Of a stretch of 64,000 nucleotides of DNA, positions 31,940 to 42,394 are shown one piece after another (within the stretch, counting starts at the first letter, position 1; each line of letters starts with the position of its first letter). The stretch is taken from positions 40,644,135-40,708,134 of the forward strand of contig JAWZYU010000010.1 of assembly GCA_038380435.1 (NCBI GenBank), written 5' to 3'. The position numbers were made by a program, and so were the translations under genes. The DNA comes from Ryuthela nishihirai (Eukaryota > Arthropoda > Arachnida > Araneae > Heptathelidae). The notes below the pieces were generated by a model. The model searched no databases, was not told the origin of the DNA, and worked only from the letters and a program-made list of their open reading frames with translations.

Positions 31940-33354
31940 CAGGGTGATTCAGTTAAGCATGTACAAACTTTTGGAAGAGGTAGGTTGCACAAAGACGAAT
32001 CTGAATCATATAGCAATGCAGGGTCGATAACAGCATCTTCACGCGGTAGATGGCATTGTAAGGCACAATGTCCTCGCAGGTAACCGCCATTCGCGAACCA
32101 CCCGCAGAGGTAGTAGGATGGCTGATTACACAAACATGGAGTTGGCCAATATGCATCTCGCATAGGGACTGCGTACTGCAACAGTCGAGCCACTGTGCGC
32201 ATGTACCAGGAACGGTACCCGATGAGGCATACTCTCAACCACCAGATGTTTGCACGGCTGCATCAGAGGTTATGTGACACTGGTTCCTTCCAGAGATCTG
32301 CCAGGAGTCGGGAATGATGGGCACGGACCCCTGACATGGAGGAGAATGTGCTATGTCATACAGAAGACACTCCAAGTGGCAGTACTCGAGCAATTGCCTA
32401 CCGAGGCGGTCTTTCCCAATCCACCGTATGGAGGATTATGCACAATAACCAATTGCATTCATATCGTGCAGCACATCCAGACACTGAAGCCTGAGGATTA
32501 CCCACAGAGCATTGCATTTGTGCAATGGTACCTGCAGAAGAGTGCGGCAGAACCCCAATTTCCTGCTTCTGTGCTGTTCACAGACGAGGCATGCTTTACA
32601 TGGGAAGGTAGCTTCAATGCACATAACGCACATGCATGAGCGGTGAAGAACCCCCATGCTACACGAACACATGCAACACAAAACTGTTTCTTAATAGGCC
32701 CATACCTCATGCCTGTTCGTCTGGACGGAAGGAGTTACCGGATATTTCTGGAGGACGTCTTACCAGAACTTTTGGATGAACAACAGGTCCCTCAGTTGCT
32801 GCGCCATGCAATGTGGTTCCAGCATGATGGGGGCCCCCGCCCATTTCAGCCATGAAGTTCGTCAACACTTAAACGTGACATTTGGACAACAGTGGATTGG
32901 GCGTGGTTCATTGGCCTGCAAGATTGCTGGACCTATCATATCTTGATTACGTCTTCTGGGATTACATCAAAGGACTGGTGTTCAACACCTCCGTTGAAAG
33001 TGCTGAGAACCTTGTCGCACGCATCTCCGTAGCTGCCTCGGAAGTCCGAGACACACCAGGAATCTTCCAGAATGTACGTGATTTCATGTGCCGACGATGT
33101 CAGGCCTGTGTTACAGCATGGTTGCAACTTCGAACACCTTCTGTGATCGCTGTGCATTTTGCAAATGTACCTATTGTGATTAATAAAAAGCGTTTTGTTC
33201 ACTTACATGCTGTGCTGTTCTTTCATTCACGTCCTCTCTGTACACTAGCACATGTTGATGCCATTACTGACTCTGCATTGCTATATGATTCTGATTCATC
33301 TTTGTGCAACCTACCCCTCCCAGAAGTTTGTACACGCTTAACTGAATCACCCTG
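31940..33354 (+). mobile_element. Mariner-superfamily transposon, full length, 1.4 kb
   Basis: Flanked by TA, with long inverted ends: the left reads CAGGGTGATTCAGTTAAGCA, the right reverse complement CAGGGTGATTCAGTTAAGCG. Similarity continues for about 90 bp (GTACAAACTT, GGTAGGTTGCACAAAGA). It is the best-preserved DNA transposon here by length. The related but deleted element at 47.96 kb shares the CAGGGTGA start and transposase ends. Confidence 0.9.
32124..33165 (+). pseudogene. Mariner-superfamily transposase, frameshifted
   Basis: It starts ATGGCTGATTACACAAACAT, giving MADYTNMELANMHLA, a common N-terminus in this group, with a stop at codon 16. Later frames give SVLFTDEACFTWEGSFN (first catalytic Asp), WFQHDGG (second Asp) and, in the frame from 32882, HWPARLLDLSYLDYVFWDYI (third acidic site; the usual SPDL is degraded). 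The tail reads ENLVARISVAASEVRDTPGI then FQNVRDFMCRRCQACVT. A stop at codon 16 and at least three frameshifts make it inactive. The domain order and ~340-codon span equal a complete transposase. Confidence 0.85.
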
Positions 33355-33362
33355 TATATGTA

Positions 33363-34571
33363 CACTGAGACCAGAAGTCATGGGAATAGCAGTTAAAGTA
33401 GAACTAGCGCACTGTACTCGTAACCCACGCATTGGACAACCACAGAATGGCTCTGCAGTAGCCTACAAACCCAACATTCAGTTTGGAATATTTGTTAATT
33501 CAGCATGGCTGCACGTTGTGGGTTGTCTGACTTGGAATGTAGTTTGATCATCGGTGCCAGAAGGGTGGGTCATGCAATATCGGAGATCATGAAGGAATTC
33601 GGTTTTCCCAGGTCTACAGTGTCAGTGTTTATTGTCAGTATCTATTGATTGCATTTCCACACACATAAACCAGTGAACAAGAAGGCCACATGCAATTCAT
33701 GAATGGAACTCATGTTGGCTGTCATGAATGGTAACAACCAACAGACGGACTACAGTGCATGAATTCACTGCCAGTTTGAATGTGGGCCAAATACAAAACA
33801 TTTCTGAAAGGACTGTCCATTGCCACCGGCACTCCATTGGATTTGGTAGCTGAAGATCCACTCGTATCCCATTGCTTACACATCGTCACAGAGCTCAATG
33901 ACTGGAATGGGCTCGAAGACATCGAAATTGGACAGTAGAACAGTGGCATCAGGTAGCATGGTCCAATGAATCAAGGTTCCAGTTGTTTCACGCTGATGGG
34001 GGCATTAGAGTGTGTCGTAGGCCCGTGAAGCCATGGACCCTTCCTGTCTGCAAGATACTGTTCAGCTTGGAGGCAGCTCTGTGATGGTGTGAGGCGTGTT
34101 CACGTGGTTTGCATTGGGCTCTCTCGTCTGTTTGGAGCAATCGCTAATAGGTATGAGATATGTGGACATTCTTGCAGATCACCTGCACCCCTTCATGACT
34201 CTTGAGCACCCTGATGGTGAAGAGGTATTCCAACAAGATAATGCAATATGTCACCAGTCTTTGGTTGCTAGAGTAGATCAAGGAACACTCCACAGACTTT
34301 ACCACCATAAATTTGCCCCCAAGGTCCCCTGATATGAACCCTTAGAGCATCTGTGGAACACAATGGAAACAAGCTTACGATCCATGAATCCAACACCATC
34401 CAATGCAACACAATCATGGTCTACACTGCAGGATATGTGGGCTGCCATCCCTTCAGAACGGTAGCGGGAACTCGTTGACTCCATGCCTCTACGTGTGGCT
34501 ACACTGCTGAGGGCTCAAGGAGGACCAACCCGTTATTAGGCATGTATCCCATGACCTTTGGCCTCTCAGTG
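33363..34571 (+). mobile_element. Tc1-like transposon abutting the mariner element
   Basis: The left end CACTGAGACCAGAAGTCATG and the reverse complement of the right end CACTGAGAGGCCAAAGGTCATG (written in part) agree, and TA flanks both (33361-33362 and 34572-34573). Length is 1.21 kb. Only about 6 bp separate its left TA from the mariner's right TA, so one element probably landed in the TA-rich edge of the other. Confidence 0.8.
33504..34539 (+). pseudogene. Tc1-like transposase, frameshifted
   Basis: The N-terminal reading MAARCGLSDLECSLIIGARR then GHAISEIMKEFGFPRSTVS is a helix-turn-helix. Later blocks, spread across frames, include RYVDILADHLHPFM, EEVFQQDNAICHQSLVA (second catalytic Asp), PPRSPDMNPLEHLWNTMET (third acidic site) and SERYRELVDSMPLRVATLLR ending GGPTRY. 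The first-Asp block is around 33955-33985 (AWSNESRFQLF, with Asn in the usual Asp position). Several stops and frameshifts. Confidence 0.85.
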
Positions 34572-34689
34572 TATGTATAAATACTATGCAACATGAAAAA
34601 TGCAACACCATGAGGGAATCACATACATTTATGAAGGACATCATGAAGAGCAAATGGTTAAAGATGAAGACAGAAATGGGCAAAACATT

Positions 34690-35060
34690 AGTCTTTGTTC
34701 ATTAAGCAGTTATACCCACCTCTAACAGCAATATGATCATTAAAATAGAAAGGCATGCTATCAATCAGACCATCAAATGTCTCCTGAGGGGGTTTTGTCC
34801 ATGCAGCATTAAACTTTCACTTACTGCTCCTGTAAGGTGCAAGCATGAGGTGTCCTGTAGAGTTGTCTAATATTTCCCAGACATGCTCAATGGGGAATAG
34901 ATCTGACAATCACAAGGACCCCTTACCATGATGCCCATACCAACATGTACATGTGTGGATAGGCATTTTTCTGTTGTAGCATGCTGCCTAGAACATTCCA
35001 GAAGAATGGTTGGAGTATGATTTGCACAAGTATGCTAATGAAATGACTAGTAAATAATCA
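34690..35060 (-). pseudogene. Tc1-like transposase C-terminal fragment
   Basis: Minus-strand frames read PIEHVW-like, then PQETFDGLIDSMPF and HIAVRGG, which align with the C-terminal IPQETIxxLIxSMPRR...ARGG pattern of Tc1 transposases. The N-terminal two thirds and terminal repeats are missing. It is a different subfamily from the element just upstream. Confidence 0.6.
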
Positions 35061-35685
35061 TCAAACTGACCATTGACTTATACATAATATACATTGAGTG
35101 TCGGTATGTGGCATTGGTAATTGTCTCAAGGTCCTGAACCTCCAATATACATTGTAGGGATCACATTTTCACAGTTTTTGTGTTACTTCAAGGAAATGTG
35201 AGTTGGTATTGTGATCTTTCCAACTTCAGACATGGCATGATTATGGGGGCATAATGTTCAGGGGCCAATATCTCAACAACAGTTGCAATGGCAAACTACT
35301 CCCATTCTGTGGTGTCGCAAGTATGCTGTGACTGATGCAATGGCAGTTGAGCAGCCAGCCAAAGTTCGCTTGTGAGGCAGCCATAGGGAGCAATGTGTCC
35401 TGTGGTGTAATTGAGCAGTGAACATCGAACCACCAACACAGAAATTTTTGACCTGATCAGATGAATTCCATTTCCAACTTCAGGCTGATGGGCACATTTG
35501 CATTTGAAGAAAGCAACAGGAGGGCCATGTCATTAGAATGCAGCATCATTGTTTGGCAGGCTGGAGGTGGTGCTGTGGTTTGGTGACTTTTCATGACATG
35601 CCCTCGGTCCACTAATCACAGTGAATTAACAGCTCAATGGGACTGCCTACCTTTCTATCATATCTGACATCCTTTCATGTTGACA

Positions 35686-36067
35686 GGGGTGGGACTCAGT
35701 AGGTAGCGCACCAGGCTTGTAATCTGCAGTTCCCAGGTTCGAGTCCCAGCTGGGTCAGCATTGAGATTTATCTCTGCAAAACTCCCCGCCCTTCCCATGG
35801 TCAGTAGGGGACACCGATGGGCTTGGAAAAGGCCGTCATCTGTTGGATGGGACTTTAAACCATGGCCCTGTGTGCAGGAGAGAGCCATACCCTGTGCACA
35901 TTAAAGAATACACTGGATAGCCTTGACGGGAGGCTACATATGTCCCCCAACAGCTATTCCAGTGGGCCCCCTCCCCCAACCTTCTCTGAGCCTTCGGGGT
36001 CCTTGTGATCTGGCCATTTAGCCCATGGTGTGAAAAAAAAATGCTGCTCAGAGGTAAAACCCAACCC
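35686..36067 (+). repeat. SINE-A inserted in the Tc1 transposase
   Basis: Near full length, with B box GGTTCGAGTCCC and end GAGGTAAAACCCAACCC. Imperfect target copies TTTCATGTTGACA (35673-35685) and TTTATGTTCACA (36068-36079) flank it. The interrupted transposase frame resumes directly after the second copy. Confidence 0.85.
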
Positions 36068-36117
36068 TTTATGTTCACAGTGTATCCAGACAACTCCAGC
36101 ATCTGTCAACAAGACAA

Positions 36118-36844
36118 GGGGAGGCTCAATTGGTAGTATGCCAGGCTCGTAACCTGCAATTCTCAGGTTCGGGTTCCAGCTGTGCAAGTGTAGAGATTTT
36201 TCTCTGCCAACTCCCCGCCCTGCCCACAGTGAATAGGGGTCACTGCTGGGCTTGAAAAGGCTGCTATCCGTCAGATGAGACATTAAGCCGTGGCCCCGTG
36301 TGTGGGAGAGCCACACTCCACGCATGTTAAAGAACATGCTGGATGGTCTTGACGGGGGGCTGACATCCTTCTCTCAACAGCTTCCAGTGGGTCCCCTCTC
36401 CCAACCATACTTGTACCCACGAGAGCTTGGAACATGGACATTAGTCCCAACTATTTGATTTCATGGTAGCGATAATCATTTTTTTTTTATATAATAAACA
36501 ACAAAGCTCGGAACTCCCCCCTTGAAAACGATCGACTCTGGGCACAATTCAGTTACAGTATATATTCTGAATTTATTGCTACCAATCCCTATTGGCAATA
36601 ATTCCTTGGCACAGCTCAAAATTCAAAACGTTTCCATTTTCTTGAATGTACAGACGGAATTAGACAATTATTGTGTAATACAGATCTTTTCGATAGGTTC
36701 CTTCTCTGTTGCTTTGCAGCTTTAATGTAAGTTTTCGTTTTGCGTCGATCAGCACACGAGAGTGACATGTGGTGCCTTCCATTAGATGTAGTACTATCCT
36801 GTATAGTGGAGCATCAGATGACATCACTTAACCATATAATCTTT
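36118..36844 (+). mobile_element. Composite SINE: SINE-A front plus ~440 bp of unknown sequence
   Basis: A single ~727-bp insertion is bounded by ATCTGTCAACAAGACAA (36101-36117) and ATTTGTCAACAAGACAA (36845-36861), 16 of 17 matching; the transposase codons CQQDN resume exactly across it. The first ~287 bp are SINE-A from its head (GGTAGTATGCCAGGCTCGTA, CAGGTTCGGGTTCC) to CTCTCCCAACC. From about 36405 the sequence is unrelated to SINE-A, contains a T run at 36480, and ends in the ~95-bp segment also found at 15.3 kb. There is no poly(A) at its end. Confidence 0.75.
36740..36833 (+). repeat. Dispersed ~95-bp segment with shared open frame
   Basis: It matches the reverse complement of 15301-15405 at nearly every base apart from a 2-bp indel and a few substitutions. 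Both read ESDMWCLPLDVVLSCIVEHQ in one frame. Here it forms the 3' end of the composite insertion. Confidence 0.75.
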
Positions 36845-37239
36845 ATTTGTCAACAAGACAACCCACCATGTAGCACAGCCTGGCAGTTGCAAATTGGTTT
36901 CAAGAACACGCCGATGAATTCTCCTTCCTCCCATGGCTGCCCAACTCACTGGATCTCAACCCAATCGAGCATGTTTGGGACATATTGGAAAAGGCAATTT
37001 GATGTTCCAACCCACCATCTGGCAATGTGCAGGCATTATAGGATACATTGTGGAATGTATTGTAGCACTAGCACAGGACATCCTGCAACACCATGTGGAG
37101 TACATGTCCTGCTGTGTACAGGCTGTATTATGGGTAAAAGGTGTCTCCACAAGGTATTAGGTAGGTGTTGCTAATACAGTGCCAACTCAGTGTATAAATC
37201 AAATGTAAAAAAGACTATATATACATAAAAGGATTTTTG

Positions 37240-37480
37240 TTTTAATGTATCATTAGGAGTTTCAGTTCCTGAAATGTGTACCAGAAATGTGCATCTGCAA
37301 CGTGTGATGCCATTCCATTCCAGTATAGCAGGGGCTGGCCTGAGATGTCATTGGGTGATATATGCTTCTTCAAGTCTTTTATGTGCATGCCTCCAGATGT
37401 GTGTGCTGCTATCATTCTATCTGAAATGGACCTGGGACACATCAGTAAACAGTATGACTTAGTGGTGCCTGGCACTACAC
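37240..37480 (-). pseudogene. Tc1-like transposase fragment around first catalytic Asp
   Basis: Minus-strand frames give LFTDVSQVHFR, NDSSTHIWRHAHKRLEEAYI and PAILEWNGI, aligning with the FTDESRFxL ... RVWRRxHERL ... IMVWGGI blocks of Tc1 transposases. Only this part survives, in inverted orientation relative to the element ending at 37192. Confidence 0.55.
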
Positions 37481-37488
37481 TATTTCAG

Positions 37489-37526
37489 CCATTATTGCCA
37501 CAGCACTTATGCTGTGGCAATAATGG
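37489..37526. repeat. Perfect 17-bp hairpin, 4-base loop
   Basis: CCATTATTGCCACAGCA at 37489-37505 is the exact reverse complement of 37510-37526 across CTTA. No poly-T or other terminator or precursor context is evident. Confidence 0.85.
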
Positions 37527-37739
37527 TAAGTATGAGAGTGGTGACTGCATCAGATTATTTGAGGAGACTGTTGTTCCACTAGCTCTCTGGAGGTTGCCCC
37601 TGAGCTTACTCACAATAGTAAGCAGTCCTACAAAGTCATTCCCTGAAGATGACAGTCCTTCAAACTGTGATTCGTCATTGTGAGCAGCCCCTAACTGCTA
37701 TGGGCTTTGGTGTGCTCTAAACTCAATAACACTAACAGT

Positions 37740-37893
37740 GGAAATAATTTGTTGAAAAAATTTGGTTTCATCCTGAGTGGGATCGAAACTTGGGACAAAA
37801 CCAAATTTTCTTCAGCAAATTATTTCGTGTTTCTTGTCTACAAGATATTTTTCTGCGATACTTTATTGCTGAACTCTAACAGTGTTGTACAGT
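37740..37893 (-). repeat. Fold-back dispersed repeat, copy 2
   Basis: The reverse complement matches 5403-5525. Within it, GAAATAATTTGTTGAAAAAA with TTTGGTTT (37741-37769) faces AAACCAAATTTTCTTCAGCA and AATTATTTC across about 35 bases containing GGGATCGAAACTTGGGAC. Copy 1 has a shorter loop. Confidence 0.7.
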
Positions 37894-38454
37894 TTCCAAC
37901 ATCATGAAAATCTTGCTCAGGGATAGCTTTCATGAACAACTAACTATCTGCTGCAATTCTATGATCCCCTTATGTTCAGTTTTCATTACTTGGCAGCATG
38001 GTTGCACCTTAAGCATATCCTATTCTTCCCTAAGCCTACAATGCAGTGCATAACATCTAATCCAACAGCCAATATGCATAATATGCATCTCCATATTCTA
38101 CACATATTATCAGTCTCCCTCGTCATCATTCACTGTGAAATTGAATCATTTGCATATCTCAGCTAGCACAATGCATGGAGCAATTTGTATGACTGTATTG
38201 TTTGCCCTTCATTGTGTTACAATTTCCACATTGTATAATATATGTCTAAAAGTCTTTGTAATGACATATGGTAAGAGTGGCCATCTTTTGAAACGTCTAG
38301 AGAAATGCATGTCATGATTAACATTATAAGATGATATAGACTAACCTGTTTCCAGTTTTCTATATTTTGGCACTAAATTATCCAGTCTCAAAAAAAAAAA
38401 AGTCAAAATGTCCAATGTCCATTATCCCCAAATAGTAATCAATTGTTTCTTTAG
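37894..38454. other. Non-coding stretch upstream of candidate exon
   Basis: No repeat or gene recognised. It ends in an A run (38388-38401) and a polypyrimidine-AG acceptor (TTGTTTCTTTAG) at 38443-38454. Confidence 0.4.
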
Positions 38455-38581
38455 GTTAATACAGCTGAGAAATGAATGCCTCTGGTTCAAAAAATAGAAG
38501 TAAAACAATGAAAAATGAAGATTCAAACCAAGCAGATGCTAATGGTGAAATGGACCCTAATAAAGATGATGAAGAAAATCG
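38455..38581 (+). CDS. Candidate first coding exon of an unrecognised host gene
   Basis: A polypyrimidine tract and AG end at 38454, an ATG lies at 38472, and GTAATG follows at 38582. The 36 whole codons start MNASGSKNRSKTMKNEDSNQ and continue as a polar, acidic stretch ending DPNKDDEEN; two bases are left over (phase 2). No transposon signature fits it, and the even, low-complexity hydrophilic composition suits a disordered N-terminus. The upstream AG would leave 17 untranslated bases in the exon. I do not recognise the protein, and the call rests on splice-like edges and open frame only. Confidence 0.4.
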
Positions 38582-38860
38582 GTAATGATGTGCAATTTCC
38601 ATATTTAGAACTCTTCATTATTAATACAATAAAATATGCTGAATGACTACTAAGAAATCTGCAAACTTTTAACATTTGTCTCTATATATAAGGCTGTTTT
38701 TGTTGTGCCTTTTAAAAATAATATGTAGTTTTCTAGTGGTTATTCAAATATTTCTCAGTTGTATTGAGTGATCTTTGTTAAGGAATAATAATGTAAGGGC
38801 CAAATCCCAGAAGGTGTTAAATTTCAAATATGCTTATTAGACTGTGTTCTCTAACTAGAT

Positions 38861-39137
38861 CAGTGCTTCACAAAGGGGTCATCAGTCACTAGTCCACAGC
38901 AAACTGCCAGGAAAGAAATGTGTTTTCAGAAACTTAGCATTGATGTGCTATAGTTCATATGTTTCAGCACTCCAGATGACATGTTTCACATAGGGTGAGG
39001 AAAGTATCATGTGTATAGACATATCTTGTTTCTTGAGGCAACACATGGCCAAAAGTTCCAGTCTCATGCACAGCCAGTGGATCTGAAAATAAGAGTTTCT
39101 TGCTGGTCCACTACATCAGACAGTTTGAGAAGCACTG
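38861..39137. mobile_element. hAT-type MITE, 277 bp, in the candidate intron
   Basis: The left end CAGTGCTTCACAAAGG and the reverse complement of the right end CAGTGCTTCTCAAACT form inverted termini of the hAT (Charlie-like) pattern. The flanks AACTAGAT (38853-38860) and AACTATAT (39138-39145) are an 8-bp target duplication with one change. No ORF; non-autonomous. Confidence 0.75.
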
Positions 39138-39145
39138 AACTATAT

Positions 39146-39530
39146 CATCTGAAGAGTTGAATCTCTAGGATTCACTGATTGACTCTTCCATCCATTACAA
39201 TAGCACATATTTTTGATGTGCTATTATATAAAGCCAAGGAAGAAGTACATAATGTTTTTTTTTTTTTTCAATCAGTCTTCATATAATTTTAATTTCTTTT
39301 TGTTCTTTAATTTATTTAATTAATTGTAATTTATTGTAATTAATATTATCTTAATTATGCTATTTAATTGTAACAACTATCTGACAAATGCCCTGTAGAA
39401 CTTGTAATTTGCGAAGAGTTAGCTGAAAAGTAGAGTTTTTGCAGCAGTTAGAATCAATCCATGACCCCTGATAACATGATGGGTATTCTTTCTACTGAAC
39501 TTTCTTCACATATTTAACTCTTCATATCAT
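39146..39530. other. AT-rich non-coding stretch
   Basis: No supported feature; a T run lies at 39257-39270. Confidence 0.4.
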
Positions 39531-40136
39531 GAACAGGTGTCACAGTTTAATTATCTTGGGAACTGTGTAACTGATACTGGTGATGTGCGGCATGAGATTA
39601 ACAGATGGATAGGGATTGCTGCCAGGACTTTTAAGAATCTATGGAGAGTGTGGAGAAATAGGCGTATACACCTAAAGACTAAAATTAGACTGTATAATAG
39701 TTTGGTTCTTTCTAGGGTTATTTATGGTAGTGAGACTTGGACGCTTTGTAAACAAGATAACAGGAAACTAGATGCTTGCGCAGTATCTTGGGCATTAGGT
39801 AGTTCAACTTTGTAACTAATGATGAGGTTAGGCAAAGGAGTCGGCAACCTCCTTTAAGCAGCATATTGTGCAGAGAGAGACTCCGTTGGTTTGGCCATGT
39901 TGCTTGTATGGAAAATTATAGATTCGCAAATAGGGTTATGAACAGTGTGCCTAAAGGCCTCAGAAAGAGGGGGGAGACGTAGGATGTGGTGGGCAGACAA
40001 TGTCAAACAGGACCTTATTACAATTGGTGTGCAGTGACCAGATGCAGCAGATGTAGCTCAGGACAGACTTGCTTGGAGAACTAAATTGCACAGTCTGGTT
40101 GGACCTCTATAGCCCATGGCTGCTTGAGGATGATGA
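39531..40136 (+). mobile_element. RTE-like LINE 3' end, copy 4
   Basis: A 5'-truncated, well-preserved copy. Its first frame (39537-39815) reads QFNYLGNCVTDTGDVRHEIN, RIHLKTKIRLYNSLVLSRVI and YGSETWTLCKQDNRKLDA. A deletion then shifts the frame, and the rest is readable as LRWFGHVACM-type sequence. It ends AGCCCATGGCTGCTTGAGG and a GATGATGATGATGAT tail at 40121-40142. Confidence 0.85.
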
Positions 40137-40460
40137 TGATGATCCACTACTAGCTTAGAAGTGTATCAGAATAGTTTGTGTGCTCATTCCTGCAAAAACT
40201 CAATTTTACAGCTAACTTTTCACATGTTTATAATTCCTTTTTTCTTTTTCAGACATAATTTTCAAAATATTGTTTTACCAAACCTCTAACCTTTATAGTG
40301 TCAAGCTTTTGAAACTGAAATCATTCTAATAGATTAATTCTGAAATGCTGTCAGAAAACAAAATTCAGGAAAGCCTTGCTGATCATGGATTTGATTGCAG
40401 ATTCTAAAAGTAATGTGATACCAATTTGCCCAACACAGGAAAAATTCCACATCCAATATA

Positions 40461-40985
40461 CAAGGGTGGATCATTTAATCTGTTGACTGCCATTGACAAC
40501 AATTAGTTGCTTTTTGTACAAGTTGATACATGATATGTGGCAATACAATGACTCTTCAGGGGCACTCAAGTTGGAACACATTGCAATATTCAAGTAACAG
40601 CAGAGCAGGACACAGTCAGTCTGTAATTTTCTTGCTTTGGAAAAGTCTTTATTCATTTAGACTATGGCTGAACTGAAAACTAAGCAATGGTATATGATAC
40701 ATTACTGTGTTCAGCAAGGCTTAAATGATTCACAGACAATTGCAGAAACAACTCTGTGCTTGGAACAAAGCATTACTTCACAGACAAGCTCTATTCCATG
40801 GAGGACAACCCAGATCTTTAATAGTAAAGAATAACAGGATGTGTCCTGTAGACATGGAACTCTTTTATTTTTTACAACTGTCTGTGCATCACTTAAGCCT
40901 TACCAAACACAATAATGTATCGCATGCCACTGCTCAGTTTCCAGTTCAGCCTTAGCCTGCAAGAAATCGCACACACACAAATGAA
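40461..40985 (+). mobile_element. Mariner-like element fragment with transposase N-terminus
   Basis: At 40664 a frame reads MAELKTKQWYMIHYCVQQGL then NDSQTIAETTLCL, the helix-turn-helix start of a mariner/Mos1-like transposase, with frameshifts soon after. The stretch from 40461 (CAAGGGTGGATCATTTAATC) may be its 5' terminal region. No right terminus or catalytic block is seen. Confidence 0.5.
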
Positions 40986-41340
40986 CTCCTTTCTAAAATG
41001 AAAAGATGGAGACTGACTGCCCACTGTTCTGCTGTTACTTGTAACCACATCACAATGTGTTTCAACTTCCACACACTGCTCTGTACTCTTGAAGGTCGCT
41101 GTATTGCCACATATCATGTATTTACATATGTTATTTGGAATTTTTCTCTAATTGTTTCCATTAAAACAATCTTCATCTGTTTGGTTTCATTGTACCATCA
41201 CTTTCTTTATTCCTTCAATCCATGTTTTTTTTTTTTGCCTACCTCTAACTTTTTTTTTTATTTATTCTTATGTTTGGCATGTCCATACCATTATAATTGT
41301 TCATCTCATCACTTCAATAATAGTCTCTTCAACTTCCATT
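40986..41340. other. T-rich non-coding stretch
   Basis: Nothing recognised. The 114-codon ORF at 40998-41342 is Phe/Ser-rich as a by-product of T-rich sequence. Confidence 0.4.
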
Positions 41341-41349
41341 AAAGTAAAT

Positions 41350-42010
41350 ATGTTGTCAATGCACGTTTTTCTGCTATAAATCCACATTGCTCTTCTAGAT
41401 AACTAAATTCCATTTCCAGCTTATTTCTTAAAATTCTACTTAAAAAGTCTTGTTAGGGGGTTAGTTATACAGATAGTAATTGGAGCAAATTTTCCTGTCT
41501 CCTTTTTCAAATATTGATGTAATATAACAAGTCGCATATCGTCTAGTATATCTGCACCATTTAAAATGGCTCTAATTAGTTATTGATAGAATAACTTTGG
41601 TCCCTCTATATTTGAAAAGTTCCATTACCAATTTTGGTCCAAATGCTTTACATTTTTTTAACTCTTCTTCAACCTTTCTTTCAGCAATAAAGACATTCAT
41701 ATTCACTCCATTAGGTTCTATGATATCTTTAAATTGTCTTTTTTCATTAAGAAGTCTCATAATAATTTGCCCATTTAGTTAGGCTAATGGGATTCAATTG
41801 CATTTTTGTGTTTAGTGTTTTAACAAAGGTTCGTAAGAGTAGACCATGATTCTGCAGCTCTTTTGTATCCAGTCTTGCTCTCGACATTTGTACATGTCTT
41901 TCCCTTTCTGCATTTTGAGCTTTCCTGATGTATATGAACAGACAATGATCCCCATGTACTTGTGATAAATTAGCATGAATTTTTTCATATCCCCAAGCTG
42001 CATCCATATG
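41350..42010 (-). mobile_element. LINE reverse-transcriptase fragment, distinct RTE-like family
   Basis: Minus-strand frames in order: YIRKAQNAERERHVQMSRAR and TKELQNHG (linker), LTKWANYYETLLNEKRQF, EREVEEELKKCKAFGP (first RT block), LVMELFKYRGTKVILSIT, and near 41400 FLSRILRNKLEMEF with LEEQCGF. This is the pre-RT and fingers part of a non-LTR RT, clearly diverged from the other RTE-like family here. Catalytic YADD is not present in the fragment. Confidence 0.65.
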
Positions 42011-42394
42011 AAAATGTAAAATCTTTAGTATTCTTCATAGCAACAACATACAGATTTGTAGACCGAACTTTATGCACTGCCAGTAAAGAGAGAAATGATG
42101 ATATGGTCTTTGTATTTAACATGTGATGAGAAGTTTAGACAAGCTTTCAAACAAATCATAGCTTGTTAACTTCAGAGGAACAGGTGCAAATCTACAGACA
42201 TGTCGAGAACTTTTTGAGTGCCTTTGTATTAACAACAAGGATTTTTTTTTGGAACCTATTCCCCTTTTTTCCCCAAATTTCCCAGAACTTGTCTACTGTA
42301 TGAATCAAGGGATGGGTGTCTATATGGGTTTCACCTGATGGGTTGCAAAGGAATATGATAGCCCATTTACTGTTAATACACAAAGAAGGTTTGA
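42011..42394. other. Unassigned non-coding stretch
   Basis: No supported feature. Confidence 0.4.

Larger units (their letters stand above)
35092..37192 (+). mobile_element. Tc1-like transposon split by two SINE-type insertions
   Basis: The ends CATTGAGTGTCGG (left) and CACTGAGTTGGCA (right, reverse complement) are similar and TA-flanked. Transposase blocks occur in order: SNFRHGMIMG (helix-turn-helix), the first Asp region near 35480, LGPL and SIISDI near 35650, then, after SINE-A, VYPDNSSICQQD. After the second insertion come CQQDNPPC (second Asp) and LDLNPIEHVWDILEKAI (third acidic site), followed by VECIVALAQDILQHHVE. Removing the inserts leaves about 1 kb, short for the family. Confidence 0.75.

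Noticed and set aside
35673..36861. Single insertion spanning both SINE-type units in the Tc1 element
   Set aside because: Each unit has its own flanking duplication and transposase codons (VYPDNSSICQQD) lie between them, so two insertions are needed.
40998..41342. 114-codon Phe/Ser/Cys-rich plus-strand ORF
   Set aside because: Composition follows poly-T and pyrimidine-rich DNA; no domain, splice context or conservation evidence.
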